Assembly: GCF_040412425.1 (NCBI RefSeq)
Contig: NC_089742.1
Coordinates: 71,356,506 to 71,420,505, forward strand
Reading direction: 5' to 3'
Source of the DNA: Macrobrachium rosenbergii
Taxonomy: Eukaryota; Arthropoda; Malacostraca; Decapoda; Palaemonidae
Length of the DNA: 64,000 nt
The notes under the pieces were generated by a model, which was not told where the DNA came from, searched no databases, and was given only the letters and a program-made list of their open reading frames with translations. Position 1 is the first letter of the stretch; every line of letters begins with the position of its first letter. Below, piece after piece: positions 28,866 to 38,929 of the stretch. Both the position numbers and the translations under genes were made by a program.

Positions 28866-30800
28866 CAACTTTCATACAACAGTAAGGTTATACATTTGAA
28901 AGATAGTGGAATTTAAGGATAAGTTGCATTCTTGTATTCTATTTTATGACTTCCAGCACCCAAAGGTCAGGTTAGGTTGGGAGTTAGTCCTTGTCAGAGA
29001 AAACCTGATGCCTGAGATTAGGTTAGTAGGTATCTCTGTATTTAGCCTTGTGACTCTTTGCCCTTTATAATGTGTTTGGTGATTGATCCTTTTTATAGAC
29101 ATGAACCATATATTTCAACAACTGATTATTCAGTGACGTATTCATTTTATACCATTTCTGTTGGTGCAGTTCACTTGTTTTAGGTTCTCCCCATACCCCT
29201 GCAAACCCCAGCTTTTCACAGGGGGGCAGGGTTCAGTTAATAACTGGAACATATAGGGGCTTCAGTAAATGCAAAGATGAGTAGTTTGTAACAACAGTAA
29301 TGGTAAAAAATGCATAAAACATGAGCTGCCAAAAGTTGGTTCCAGTTTTTTGGCATGAAATTTAATTATTATTATTACCCTTTAGGAGGACATGACCAGC
29401 ATAGGGAGTAGGTTTGCTGGATACTACTTTGATTAGCAGGCTTTTTTTTTTTTTTTTTTTCTCTCTCTCCTCTCTCTCCTGAGGACTTTGGATAAGAACA
29501 TCTTCATGTTGTCAAGAAGATACACCCTTGCCTGACCAACCAGGGTATTCTCAGGACTCCCCCATTAACCCTGCTCTTCAGAAGGATTTCTGGGCTTTAG
29601 TATTTTATGAAGACAGTTCATATACACAAAATGTGGAGTGAAATTGTGGAATCCAAGGAACCCTGACTCCTCCTTTCCATCAGTGTAGGCAATCTATATA
29701 ATATTAAATTTACACCTTTAACTTGTTGCCTACTACTGTCATTTTGTTTCCCTGTAAATATTACTTACATCATTTCTGGCCAGTGTTAAGGGCCCCTGGC
29801 CAGGTTTGATTGGCATGTAACCCTGTTATAACTACTGCCATATTTTCTCATTGTCAAATGCCGTTCTGCGGTGAGAGGTGTTAAAATGCAATTTCAAACA
29901 TGTAAAGTGTAGTTTTTGATGTTGCTCTGTTACCACTAGGTGGCAGGACTTTCCCAAGGTCATTTTACATTTTTCAATCTACAGTATTATTTATTCAGTA
30001 TGTACAGAAGTTACTCGGTAGACATAAATGTAAATGGCTGCATTCCACCCCTCCATCTTGCACCTAACATGTCATGTATACATGTTCACAACATTAGACA
30101 ATGATATTTCACTCTTGAAAGCTGTAATGATTGTCTTGACAATTAGTAGGTACTAGTTTGCCATACCAGGATGAGGATGGGCACATTTTTAACAGTTACA
30201 GCAGCCATATTGTGTACATCTAACCTATAGTGTTGTGGTATTGGGTAATATAAGCTAGGTCCTAAGCCTCTGGTAATCTGTTTGATGAATTTAGAGTTTA
30301 GGATACAGAAAGTTATATTAAAGCATAGGATACAGAAATTTGCATTAAACAAAGCCAATTAGCTGAGCTTTTATTCTGATTTTTATCATTACTTAGTTTT
30401 AATTTTTTTAGTAAATGTATTTAATGTGTACGTTTGTTCTAGTGTAGAAGCACATGCCTTTTGCATATTTATTTTTAAAATTTCATTTTTCATTCATCAT
30501 TAGTCCCAGTGCTTGGCCTATGGCCAAACTTGGTACTCCATTTCATTTTAATCCTTTGGGCCAGCCCTACGAGAGCCATTAATCAGCTCGGTGGTCTGGT
30601 TAAACTATGTTAATGATGATAATGAGCCTAGGGCAGGCATTGGTAGTATAATCACCTAGGCTATCTTGTAGGTTAGCATAATTGGGTACATTAACCTAGT
30701 GCATGTAAAATAATTGGCAGCATTAGATGAAAATCAGAGGTTTAACCTATGATCCAGTGCTTTGGGATTTGTAATTGAAGGTAGGTGGTTTGGGTTATTC
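28866..30800. other. SKA2 intron 1, no gene
   Basis: AT-rich sequence with a T17 run near 29444-29460. It contains a repeat tail at about 30505-30535 and a SINE 3' tail at 30549-30606, just left of DIRS element A. Confidence 0.5.
30549..30606 (+). mobile_element. SINE 3' tail fragment
   Basis: TAATCCTTTGGGCCAGCCC through GTGGTCTGGTTAAACTA matches the 3' end of the SINE at 7382-7645. The 5' part is missing. Confidence 0.75.
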
Positions 30801-30804
30801 TTTC

Positions 30805-31096
30805 TGGGCTCGACCTGTGTCACCCAGTGAAATGGTTCCAATAGCACACATTTCTAAGTATAACTATTGCTAAACATACCAGAGAAAAAGCTATCCACAA
30901 TGCTGGGGTTACTACCCCCGGATCGAGCACCATAATGGTGTTGGTATGCACTAGGGGTGAGTGGACACCACTATCACAGGTCTTCATCCTATAGATCTCT
31001 CTATTCTCAAAGCCCCAAATTTGGGTGAGCCGTACCAAGGATTGCCTTCCGCTCACCCACTAGGCACCCTACGCGACCGCCATTTTCATTCCAATT
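30805..31096 (+). repeat. Left inverted terminal repeat of DIRS A
   Basis: It is reverse complementary to 38602-38891 with only scattered mismatches. The arms diverge just outside the CTGGGTGACACAGGT motif, so each outer end has its own sequence, as in DIRS-1. Confidence 0.92.
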
Positions 31097-31909
31097 TTAG
31101 CACAAGCCACGCGAACACGTAAACTTTTTGCATTGTGATTGTGTTCTGTTTTTTGGCAGCTCATCATGTCCTCCACCGAGAGTTTCCTACCATCTAAGTT
31201 GAGTACTATTTCTGATTGGTTTGTTTAACGCAAGAGGCATTGTAATTATGAATTGTACGTAAATATTGTTTACCAGTGTAAACAGTTCTGTTACGCATCC
31301 GAGCGTGGGCTGTATGTGTGCCTCTTTCCTGTTTTCGACCTTCATCTCGACTTTTCTATTAAAAGAACGAATTCTCCTAGTTTTTATCTATACTCCATTC
31401 AGTTTGGATCTTAATTGGAGAATTTACCATGTCGCTGGTAGGAGATGAGGATCCGGGTATCATGGCAGATCTAGGCTCGCCCCTTTTCTGATAATAGAAT
31501 TTGAGTCTTTTTATTGGTCTCCTTCCTCCACCAGCGAGCTGGTACCTTCTCGATGGTGTAAATTATTTGATCATGATGATAGCTGATATGTACAAGGATG
31601 GATGACATGTCCATTCCTGGATTAATTTATGCATGTGATTCAGCGTCAGGGGAGTCCATTTTGGTACCTAACGTTACCAATATAACCCATGTTTCCTGGA
31701 CCTTCTCTGCCGCCGAGTCAATTATGTATTTATATATGTATTTATATATGTTAGTCTTTAGGCTAACCCACATCACGAATGGTTAACTTGTATATTTTTG
31801 TTGTTCATATACTAGGTAGTTTTAACTCTAATATAAGGTAGTTAACTAGCCTAACCTACCGAGGCTAGGCATGACAGTGCTCTTACACGATATTCAGGCT
31901 ACCTAGCTC

Positions 31910-32270
31910 TCCCGACCAGGCCGTCTTACGGTTTGGGGGGGGAGTTAGGCTAGTGAGGGAGTTTCCCCGTTCACACTTAGCCCACCTGACCAGGCCGTTA
32001 GGTTTTTGGAAGGTGAGGTTAGGCTAGTGAGCGAGTTCCTCATTCACATTTAGCCCACCTGGCCAGGCCGTTAGGTTTTTGGAAGGTAAGGTTAGATTAG
32101 TGAGAGGGCTCCTCACTTCATATTTTGCCACCTGACCAAGCTATCTCGGTTTTGGGGAGTGTGGCTGAGTTAGGACGTAGGTCCTTCTCTCCCCACACCT
32201 GACCAGGCCAAGATGCTTTGGTTTTTGGAGGGTAGGCTAGGATCAGTTAACTCCGTATTTTTGTATGTAG
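31910..32270 (+). repeat. Degenerate tandem repeat, about 67-73 bp unit
   Basis: Five partial copies begin at about 31910, 31983, 32056, 32129 and 32196. Each starts CACCTGACCAGGCC or similar, continues with GGTTTTTGGA and ends with a GTTAGGCTAGTGAG-like segment and a CTC/CACATTTAGC tail. The middle two units match best. It lies in the 5' leader of DIRS A. Confidence 0.8.
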
Positions 32271-32812
32271 CCTGGTCCCCGTGTATGTAGCCTGGTCCCG
32301 TTGCCTGTGCACATCCTCGTAAGGAGGTTATAGTCGGCTTCCCCGGAGGTTATAGTGCTACCCACCTGACCGGTCGCTATTCGCGGGTTTCCGCCACTCA
32401 ACTACCTTTCCCCTACGGGCGGTGTTTCGTTAGCTCGCTTCTAATTGCTTTTAGTAGTTAGTAGCTGGAGCGTCGAACATTGTCCCGTGGATGCATAATA
32501 ACAGTTACGGTATGTTAGAATTCACTTCTCCGCCGGGCTAGTCTGATCTTTTGTTGTTTTTTGTCCATTTAACCACTCCGGTGGGTATGGGTCACTGTTG
32601 TTTGGCGGTTTCCATTTTATGGTTTCCGCCATGGGCGTTTGAGAAGGGGCTATATGCGACCCCCTACTCCGCCCCTATTACGCCGATCCCATATTATGAG
32701 ACACAATGAGATTTCAGTGACTAATCACGGCGGAGTATCATAGATTACATGTTTATAACATATATATAGTAATTAACCATTCGGTAGTATAATCTATGTT
32801 TTTAGACTTTTG

Positions 32813-32915
32813 CTGCCAGACTCAGTTCTGGCGGGTTTTGCCTTATTGATTCACATGTATCATCACCCATAATCTATGTTAAGGTAAAAAGTGACCGCCG
32901 GACTTAGTCCGGCGG
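32813..32915 (+). promoter_or_regulatory. Pair of similar hairpins upstream of DIRS A gag
   Basis: Two related blocks each contain a stem: CTGCCAGA with TCTGGCGG near 32813-32834, and CCGCCGGAC with GTCCGGCGG at 32895-32915. Each is followed by a similar string (GGGTTTTGCCTTATTGAT or GGGTCTTGCCTTAATGAT) and CATGTAYCATCA. The stem bases differ between copies but pairing is kept, which hints at a functional RNA structure. The second lies 44 bp before the gag ATG. Confidence 0.5.
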
Positions 32916-32958
32916 GTCTTGCCTTAATGATATTCATGTACCATCATTCCACTTACAG

Positions 32959-33792
32959 ATGGTACGTTGTCAGGAGCCAGGGTGCTCGGCCGTTCTCCAG
33001 CAACCCTGCGGCCACGAGGTGTGCCGCTCGCACTCCAGCTGTGCAGTGCATGTTGGGGACCTGACTGTTTGGCACCCGGATGGCTGTGAAATTTGCTATG
33101 CTCTTTACGAGCTAGTGTCCGATGACTCGGTAAGTGATAGGAGACTGCTAACCTTTAGTCTCCTTTTTGATTTTGATGGCTCATATAGATATATATATGA
33201 AAATTGGGAGAATATTTTCAGTAAGTCCTACCTTCTCTTCCAGTCTAACCCAGCAATCCGTGCCTCTTCGCTGTCGACCCTGAAGACCTGGGTCAGCGGA
33301 TTTGGGAGGAACGTTGCATCTGGCAACCCCTGCGTGCTGTCGGAGGAGATCTGTAATCTCCTCTATCCAGGTGCCCGGATCTCCGCCACATTACCGAGGG
33401 AGTTGGCCGCCCCACTCATCGAGAAGATCAGGCAAGAGACGCAGCCCTCCCAAGACGACAACCTGTGCGGAGAGGTGGCGGAAGAGGTGGCGGCTATTAA
33501 CATCAACCTGGAACCCATGAGTGTGGATGACCAACAGGTAGAAGGTAGGGTGGTAAGTGAGGCAGGTGAGGTTAGTTTAAATAGAACCCTATTTAGTTCA
33601 CCTTCTTCTTCTTCCTCTTCCTTCCAGGGATTTCAGAAGTCAGCTAACCTTGGGGACATATCTTGGTCTGTTATGCCCAAGGTGAAATCTCTGAAAAGAA
33701 GGACTTACCAAAGTCCTCTAGACCTCAAAGGTCTAATCCGCCAGCTCCCTCTAGGTCGTCACTGGGTCCCAAACCGGTGGCGTCCTCAATAA
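32959..33792 (+). CDS. DIRS A gag-like protein, N-terminal part
   Basis: The 277-codon frame starts MVRCQEPGC and has a Cys/His cluster (CQEPGC, then PCGHEVCRSHSSC, then CEIC) that could bind zinc. No known enzyme domain follows; the position before the RT and the similar Cys-rich start in element B fit a DIRS ORF1 (gag-like) protein. Two stretches within it look like introns that preserve the frame (33130-33243 and 33553-33627). The last part appears shifted: after about 33700 the likely protein continues in other frames up to 35311. The stop at 33792 is therefore probably premature. Confidence 0.65.
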   Translation: MVRCQEPGCSAVLQQPCGHEVCRSHSSCAVHVGDLTVWHPDGCEICYALYELVSDDSVSDRRLLTFSLLFDFDGSYRYIYENWENIFSKSYLLFQSNPAIRASSLSTLKTWVSGFGRNVASGNPCVLSEEICNLLYPGARISATLPRELAAPLIEKIRQETQPSQDDNLCGEVAEEVAAININLEPMSVDDQQVEGRVVSEAGEVSLNRTLFSSPSSSSSSFQGFQKSANLGDISWSVMPKVKSLKRRTYQSPLDLKGLIRQLPLGRHWVPNRWRPQ

Positions 33793-35311
33793 AACTACTC
33801 CCTCTTCTAAGGGTCGAGGTCCAGAGATTCAAAGGCTAAGCCCCCACAGCCTAGCTTTGACTCTGAGGCCTTTGTCGAACTGCTGATGCAGAGGATCAAC
33901 TCAAGGTAGAAGCTAGGCTACAAGATCTTTCGACTCAGCTTGTCACAAGCTTGCAGACCTCGGAGAGTCAGTGCTGTCATTGGCACAAAAGGTGCAGGCC
34001 CAGGAAAGCTTGCTCTCCGGATTCATTCGATCGAAGCAGCACAACAATCACATGTTGTCCCCGATGCCTCCAAACTGCCCCCCTTTGATAAGGGAAACAT
34101 GTGGCGGCTGGCCCCGCATGCTCCCCTGCATAATGGCACACTGACTATTGAGGGTTTGGGCACTCGTCATCTGGAAGAACTGGAGTTCTTTCCAGCCGAC
34201 CTAGTGCCTCCCTATCCAGGCTTTGCCAGGTTAACTGAGGAAGCCTGGATTATGGTCTGATAAGGTCCCTAAAGAAACAGTCATTTTCCCAGGGACCAAG
34301 CTCAATCCACCCTAATCGCACTCTCACCGACTGCGAGTGTGAGAACACGAAACTTACTCCCTTTAAGGGAAGTTTCACGATGTTCTCCGTGGTTCCCTAC
34401 CCCTGCGACTAAGATTGCAGAGCTGACCCTCCAGGCTGGGATAGATAGCAAGCCATCCAGATCCTACTTCCCTTCTCTTCCCGGAGATTCGGAGTGTTGG
34501 TTGGGAGCTCTGGCAACTAAGATTGATCCAGTGTACCTCCACCCTGTTCAGCGAGCATCTTCCCAGAATTCCGGAGGCTCTGCTCAAGGCGGAGTTTGAG
34601 GCTAAGTGCAGGTTGAGTCGCTCCTGCATTCCATCACCATCTCAGAGGTAACGGCATTAGCTTATAATGACGAACCTGTTTCAGGTCCTCACGAAGTCGT
34701 TATTGGCGTCCTTCCAATCGGACCTTTATGACTTTGTGGTTGCGAGACAGAACTGCCGGAAACACATCTTCGCAGACGCCACCATCAGGCATGAGCCCAA
34801 TAGACTCATGAAGAGCTCTATCTGGGGACCTAACCTCTTCCCAGAGGATGAGGTCAATAATGTTATGGCAGAGGCAACTAGAGTGAACCAGAGTCTTCGC
34901 TCTTGCTGGGGCCTTCCTTTCAAAAGGAAGTTCTCTGAGACCTCCGGACCTCAACCTAAGGAAAGGAAAAGGTTCAGGAGATTCCAGGGCTATAAGAAAC
35001 CTCAGGCTCAAACAGTGCTTCAGGCGGTACCGGTCTCACAGATCAGCCAGCCTTCTACATCCAAGTCACAACCTCAGCAGCAGTTCGTACTGATGCAGCC
35101 GGCTCAGCAAGCTTCTGCTCCGCCAGCCTTCGTGACATCCCCAGCTTTCAACGCCTCGTTTGAAAGCCAAGGGGCGTTTCGGGGCTACAATAGGTGTGCG
35201 AGGGGAAGCAGGGCTAGAGCTGCCTACAGAGGTAGAGCAGCATCCAGACCTCTCTCATGTGGAAGAGGAGGCTGTGGAAGCAGAGGAAGTAAGGCCTCTC
35301 CCAATCAATGA
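33793..35311 (+). pseudogene. DIRS A gag-like protein, frameshifted remainder
   Basis: Protein pieces continue in several frames: FDSEAFVELLMQRI, then KLPPFDKGNMWRLAPHAPL, then DSECWLGALATKIDP, then a long piece at 34667-35311 with a basic, Gly/Arg-rich end (RGRAASRPLSCGRGGCG), a likely nucleic-acid-binding tail. At least three frame changes are needed between 33790 and 34670. The last piece ends at a TGA at 35309-35311. Confidence 0.7.
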
Positions 35312-35368
35312 GACCCCACAGGTAGGCGGGAGATTATATCTCTTCATGGACCATTGGACCTTCAGCCC

Positions 35369-37120
35369 ATGGGCCCACGGCATAATCTCCAAAGGACTGG
35401 GATGGAGCTGGAGCAAGGGCCTCCTCCCGCCAGTCAGATTCCATCAACATCCATCCAAAGACTCACTGGACTTTGCAAAGAACTTCTGCAAAAGAAGGCA
35501 ATAAAGAAAGTCAGACGCTTGAAATTTCAAGGCTGTCTGTTCAGTGTCCCGAAGAAAGACTCAGACAAACAAAGAGTAATTCTGGACCTGTCTCGTCTCA
35601 ACTTATACATTCAATGCGACAAGTTTCGCATGCTTACAATCTCGCAGGCGGACCCTACTTCCCGTGGGGCCATCACCACCTCTATAGATCTTTCAGACGC
35701 TTATTATCACGTCCCAATTGCGAGAAACTTCTCCCCTTACCTAGGGTTCAGACTAGGAAAACAAGCATATTCGTTCAGAGTCATGCCATTCGGGCTCAAC
35801 ATAGCACCCAGAATCTTTACTAAACTGGCAGAGACAGTAGTCCAAGAGCTACGGGCCCAAGGGATTATGCTGGCTGCATATCTGGACGATTGGATAATTT
35901 GGGCATCCAACGTCAAGGAATGTCGAAAAGCAACTTTCACAGTAATCAACTTCTTGGAATACTTGGGTTTCCAAATAAACAGGAAGAAATCCCGTCTAGT
36001 TCCGGCGGCTCAATTTCAGTGGTTGGGAATCCAGTGGGACCTAAACACACACAAACTGTCACTTCCGCCAGCCAAAAGGAAGGAAATAGCCAAAGCTACC
36101 AGACAGTTCCTCAAAAACAAAAGAGCCTCTCGTCCCACCCAGGAAAGAGTTCTAGGCTCTCTTCAGTTCGCTTCAGTAACAGACTTGCTACTAAAAGCCA
36201 AACTGAAGGATATAAACAGGGTATGGCAGAAACGAGCCAACAGCAGAAACAGGGACAAGCTGTCTCTGATTCCGCAGATATTGAGGAAGAGGCTTCGACC
36301 ATGGTCGACAGTCAAGAGTTTGGCAAGGTCAGTGCCTCTTCAATTTCCCCCTCCATCACTAGTGATCCATACAGATGCTTCCCTAAGCGGATGGGGAGGA
36401 TACTCCCAACACAAGAAAGTATTCCGCCAGTTCCATATCAACATTCTAGAGGCAATGGCAGTATTTCTAACATTAAAGAAACTGCATCCAGCCAGACAGA
36501 TTCACATCAGACTGGTGCTGGACAGTGCAGTAGTGGTGCATTGCCTAAACAGAGGGGGCTCCAAATCGAGCCATATCAATCAAGTAATGATTGCAATTTT
36601 CTCTCTGGCAAGGAAACATCTTTGGCACCTGTCAGCTACCCACCTGGCAGGTGTTCGGAATGTCATTGCAGATTCACTGTCCAGGACAACCCCGCTGGAG
36701 TCGGAATGGTCCTTGGACATGACGTCGTTCGAGTGGATTTGTCTTCAGGTACCGGGTCTCCAGGTAGACCTGTTTGCCACAGAGAGCAACCACAAGCTTC
36801 CGTGTTACGTTGCTCCCAATCTAGATCCTCTAGCTCATTCCACAGATGCGATGTCAATCAACTGGAACAGATGGCAAAGGATCTATCTGTTTCCACCAAT
36901 AAACCTGTTGATGAAAGTTTTACACAAACTCAGATCATTCAAAGGTCAAGTAGCACTTGTGGCACCCAACTGGCCGAAGAGCAGTTGGTTTCCTTTACTG
37001 CTAGAGTTGAAGCTCCGGCACAAACAGATCCCCAATCCAAGATTGACACAAGTAGTGCAAACTCGGACTGTGCCAGCTTCCTCAAGAATTCTGAATGCCC
37101 TAGCTTTATGGACTTCATGA
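35369..37120 (+). CDS. DIRS A reverse transcriptase, RNase H, Dam-like domain
   Basis: The frame is open from 35312; the first ATG is at 35369. RT motifs in order: FSVPKKDSDKQRVILDLSRLN, SIDLSDAYYHVPI, MPFGLNIAPRIFTKL, and the catalytic YLDDW. RNase H follows with VIHTDASLSGWGGY, NILEAMAV, LVLDSAVVVHCLN and VIADSLSR, so all four acidic positions are present. The C-terminal part (VDLFATESN, FPPINLLMKVL, VAPNWPKSSWFP) matches the Dam-like methyltransferase region of DIRS pol. The RT N-terminus seems to lie in another frame (PQVGGRLYLF, frame of 35160-35504), so one frameshift near 35400-35440 is likely. The end overlaps the recombinase start by 13 bases. Confidence 0.9.
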   Translation: MGPRHNLQRTGMELEQGPPPASQIPSTSIQRLTGLCKELLQKKAIKKVRRLKFQGCLFSVPKKDSDKQRVILDLSRLNLYIQCDKFRMLTISQADPTSRGAITTSIDLSDAYYHVPIARNFSPYLGFRLGKQAYSFRVMPFGLNIAPRIFTKLAETVVQELRAQGIMLAAYLDDWIIWASNVKECRKATFTVINFLEYLGFQINRKKSRLVPAAQFQWLGIQWDLNTHKLSLPPAKRKEIAKATRQFLKNKRASRPTQERVLGSLQFASVTDLLLKAKLKDINRVWQKRANSRNRDKLSLIPQILRKRLRPWSTVKSLARSVPLQFPPPSLVIHTDASLSGWGGYSQHKKVFRQFHINILEAMAVFLTLKKLHPARQIHIRLVLDSAVVVHCLNRGGSKSSHINQVMIAIFSLARKHLWHLSATHLAGVRNVIADSLSRTTPLESEWSLDMTSFEWICLQVPGLQVDLFATESNHKLPCYVAPNLDPLAHSTDAMSINWNRWQRIYLFPPINLLMKVLHKLRSFKGQVALVAPNWPKSSWFPLLLELKLRHKQIPNPRLTQVVQTRTVPASSRILNALALWTS

Positions 37121-38094
37121 AGTTTGCAGCGCAGAAAGACGCTAACATTGACCCTCTTAATACACTGTTCATAGAATCAGATAAGAGGGAATCTACTCTC
37201 AGACAGTATGACTCAGCAGTTAAAAAGTTAGCATTATTTCTGAGGGAATCTGAAGCTCATGAAATGACCACGAACCTAGCAATCTCTTTCTTCAGATCAT
37301 TATTTGAGAAAGGATTGGCAACTAGTACTATTACTACAACAAAATCTGCTTTAAGAAAAATATTTTTACATGGCTTTAATATTAACCTTACAGACTCATA
37401 TTTTTCATCAATTCCTAAAGCATGTGCTCGTCTTAGACCAGCAACCCATCCACACACGGTTTCCTGGTACTTAAATGACGTACTTAAATTGGCATCAGAC
37501 ACTGATAACGAATTATGGTCATACCTGAGTCTGTTAAGGAAAACGTTATTCCTAGTAAGTCTAGCCTCAGGAGCTAGAATTTCTGAACTGTCTGCTCTTT
37601 CTAGAGAGCCGAATCATGTTGATTTCCTCCCGTCAGGTGAAGTTCTGTTGTCTCCGGACCTCAGTTTTCTAGCAAAGAATGAGGATCCACAAAATAGATG
37701 GTCTCCTTGGAAGATTATTCCCCTTCCACAGGATCTGTCTTTATGTCCAGTCAATACTTTAAAAGCTTATTTAAATAGAACTTCTAAGAGAATTTCAGGC
37801 CCTCTTTTTGTTAGGGAAAATGGAGGTACCATTTCCTTAAAGGCCATCAGGTAACAAATTCTTTATTTTATTAAACAGGCAAACCCCGATTCAGTACCTC
37901 GGGTACATGATATTCAAGCGGTGGCCACCTCAGCTAACTATTTCCATAACATGAATTTTGATGACCTTAAAAGGTATACGGGCTGGAAATCACCAACAGT
38001 ATTTAAACGCCACTATCTTAAGTCCCTAGAGGCTCTTAAATATTCCACAGTAGCTGCAGGAAGTATTGTTCCTCCTGGTCCAGCTCAAGACTAG
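37108..38094 (+). pseudogene. DIRS A tyrosine recombinase, one in-frame stop
   Basis: The ATG at 37108 lies inside the end of the RT frame, as expected in DIRS. The frame gives ESTLRQYDSAVKKLALFL (core-binding domain), ASGARISELSAL (first catalytic Arg), then a TAA at 37852-37854, and resumes in the same frame with VHDIQAVATSANY and FKRHYLKSLEALK (catalytic Tyr), ending at TAG 38092-38094. The second catalytic Arg of the H-x-x-R box is replaced by Gln (HDIQ). One stop plus a lost Arg means no active enzyme from this copy. The rest is well preserved, so decay is recent relative to elements B and C. Confidence 0.88.
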
Positions 38095-38455
38095 TTTATG
38101 TAACTTCTTTGTCCTTTTGGTTTGTAATCCTCGTTTACCTATTGGTATATTCTCTAGCCTACCTGCCTCGCTTGCTTGCCCTGCTTCTAGCCTTTAGGTC
38201 AGGCCTGCTTCACAGCCTGACTCCTACCCGTACCGTGGATATCCTGTTTTCAATCATAACTTGTTAGCCTTAAGTGTCTTGGTATTGGTTATTTTATAAT
38301 TTTTAGACTGTGTGCCTTATAGTTTTGATTATGTTGTTGATCTTATAATTTGGGACTATTAAAACAGTAATTTTTCTCTTAGTTTTATTTAGCTCCATTA
38401 AGGTAATCTTTGGGGCATACCACCAAGCTCTTGTATGGCTGATTCTCTGTTACTA

Positions 38456-38543
38456 TTTCACTGGGTGACACAGGTCGAGCCCAGAAAAGGGATTTTGACA
38501 AAGGAAAAATCTATTTCTGGGGGAAGACCTGTGTCACCCAGTG
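38456..38543 (+). repeat. Internal complementary region of DIRS A
   Basis: The first 33 bases repeat, reversed, the outer end of the left terminal repeat (up to AGCCCAGAAA). The remainder repeats, reversed, the outer end of the right terminal repeat (TTGACAAAGG, CTATTTCTGGGGGAA). This is the sequence that in DIRS-1 is thought to bridge both ends during circle formation. It allows both element ends to be placed within a few bases. Confidence 0.9.
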
Positions 38544-38601
38544 ACCCATCCCTGCACTTCCTTTCCCACCCGGGTGGTATACCAAGCTTGGTGGGTGCTA
38601 A

Positions 38602-38891
38602 TATTGGGATGAAAATGGCGGTCGCGTAGGGTATCTAGTGGGTGAGCGGGAGGCAATCTTTGGTACGGCTCACCCAAATTTGGGGCTTTGAGAATAGAGA
38701 GATCTATAGGATGAAGACCTGTGATAGTGGTGTCCACTCACCCCTAGTGCATACCAACACCATTATGGTGCTCGACCCGGGGGTAGTAACCCCAGCATTG
38801 TGGATAGCTTTTTCTCTGGTATATTTAGCAATAGTTATACCTAGAAATGTGTGCTATTGGAACCATTTCACTGGGTGACACAGGTTTTCCC
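38602..38891 (-). repeat. Right inverted terminal repeat of DIRS A
   Basis: Mirror copy of 30805-31096. The 78-codon open frames in both arms are identical except at two residues, but they are a consequence of the repeat, not evidence of a gene. The element continues to about 38926. Confidence 0.92.
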
Positions 38892-38929
38892 CCAGAAATA
38901 GATTTTTCCTTTGTCAAAATCAATCCCTT

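Larger units (their letters stand above)
31097..32958 (+). other. Leader region of DIRS A
   Basis: No intact gene. It includes a degenerate tandem repeat (31910-32270) and two hairpins (32813-32915) ahead of the gag-like start codon at 32959. A possible short frame at 31598-31786 has no recognised domain. Confidence 0.6.
30801..38926 (+). mobile_element. DIRS-like retrotransposon A, nearly complete
   Basis: DIRS elements copy through RNA but integrate with a tyrosine recombinase, probably via a circle, and make no target duplication. This 8.1-kb copy has inverted terminal repeats (30805-31096 and 38602-38891), a gag-like frame, an RT/RNase H/Dam-like frame overlapping a tyrosine recombinase frame, and an internal complementary region (38456-38543) matching both outer ends. 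The gag is frameshifted in the middle, the RT start is shifted, and the recombinase has one stop, so the copy is not autonomous as it stands. It lies in SKA2 intron 1 in sense orientation. Confidence 0.92.

Noticed and set aside
30820..31056. 78-codon minus-strand frame also found at 38642-38878
   Set aside because: Both are the inverted terminal repeats of DIRS A. Conservation reflects the repeat and not a protein.
31910..32270. CRISPR-like array
   Set aside because: Unit length and divergence do not fit repeat-spacer structure, and this is eukaryotic DNA; it is a tandem repeat in a retrotransposon leader.
35309..35311. TGA readthrough linking gag and RT of DIRS A
   Set aside because: The true RT N-terminus appears to be in another frame, so the shared frame is best explained by a later indel.
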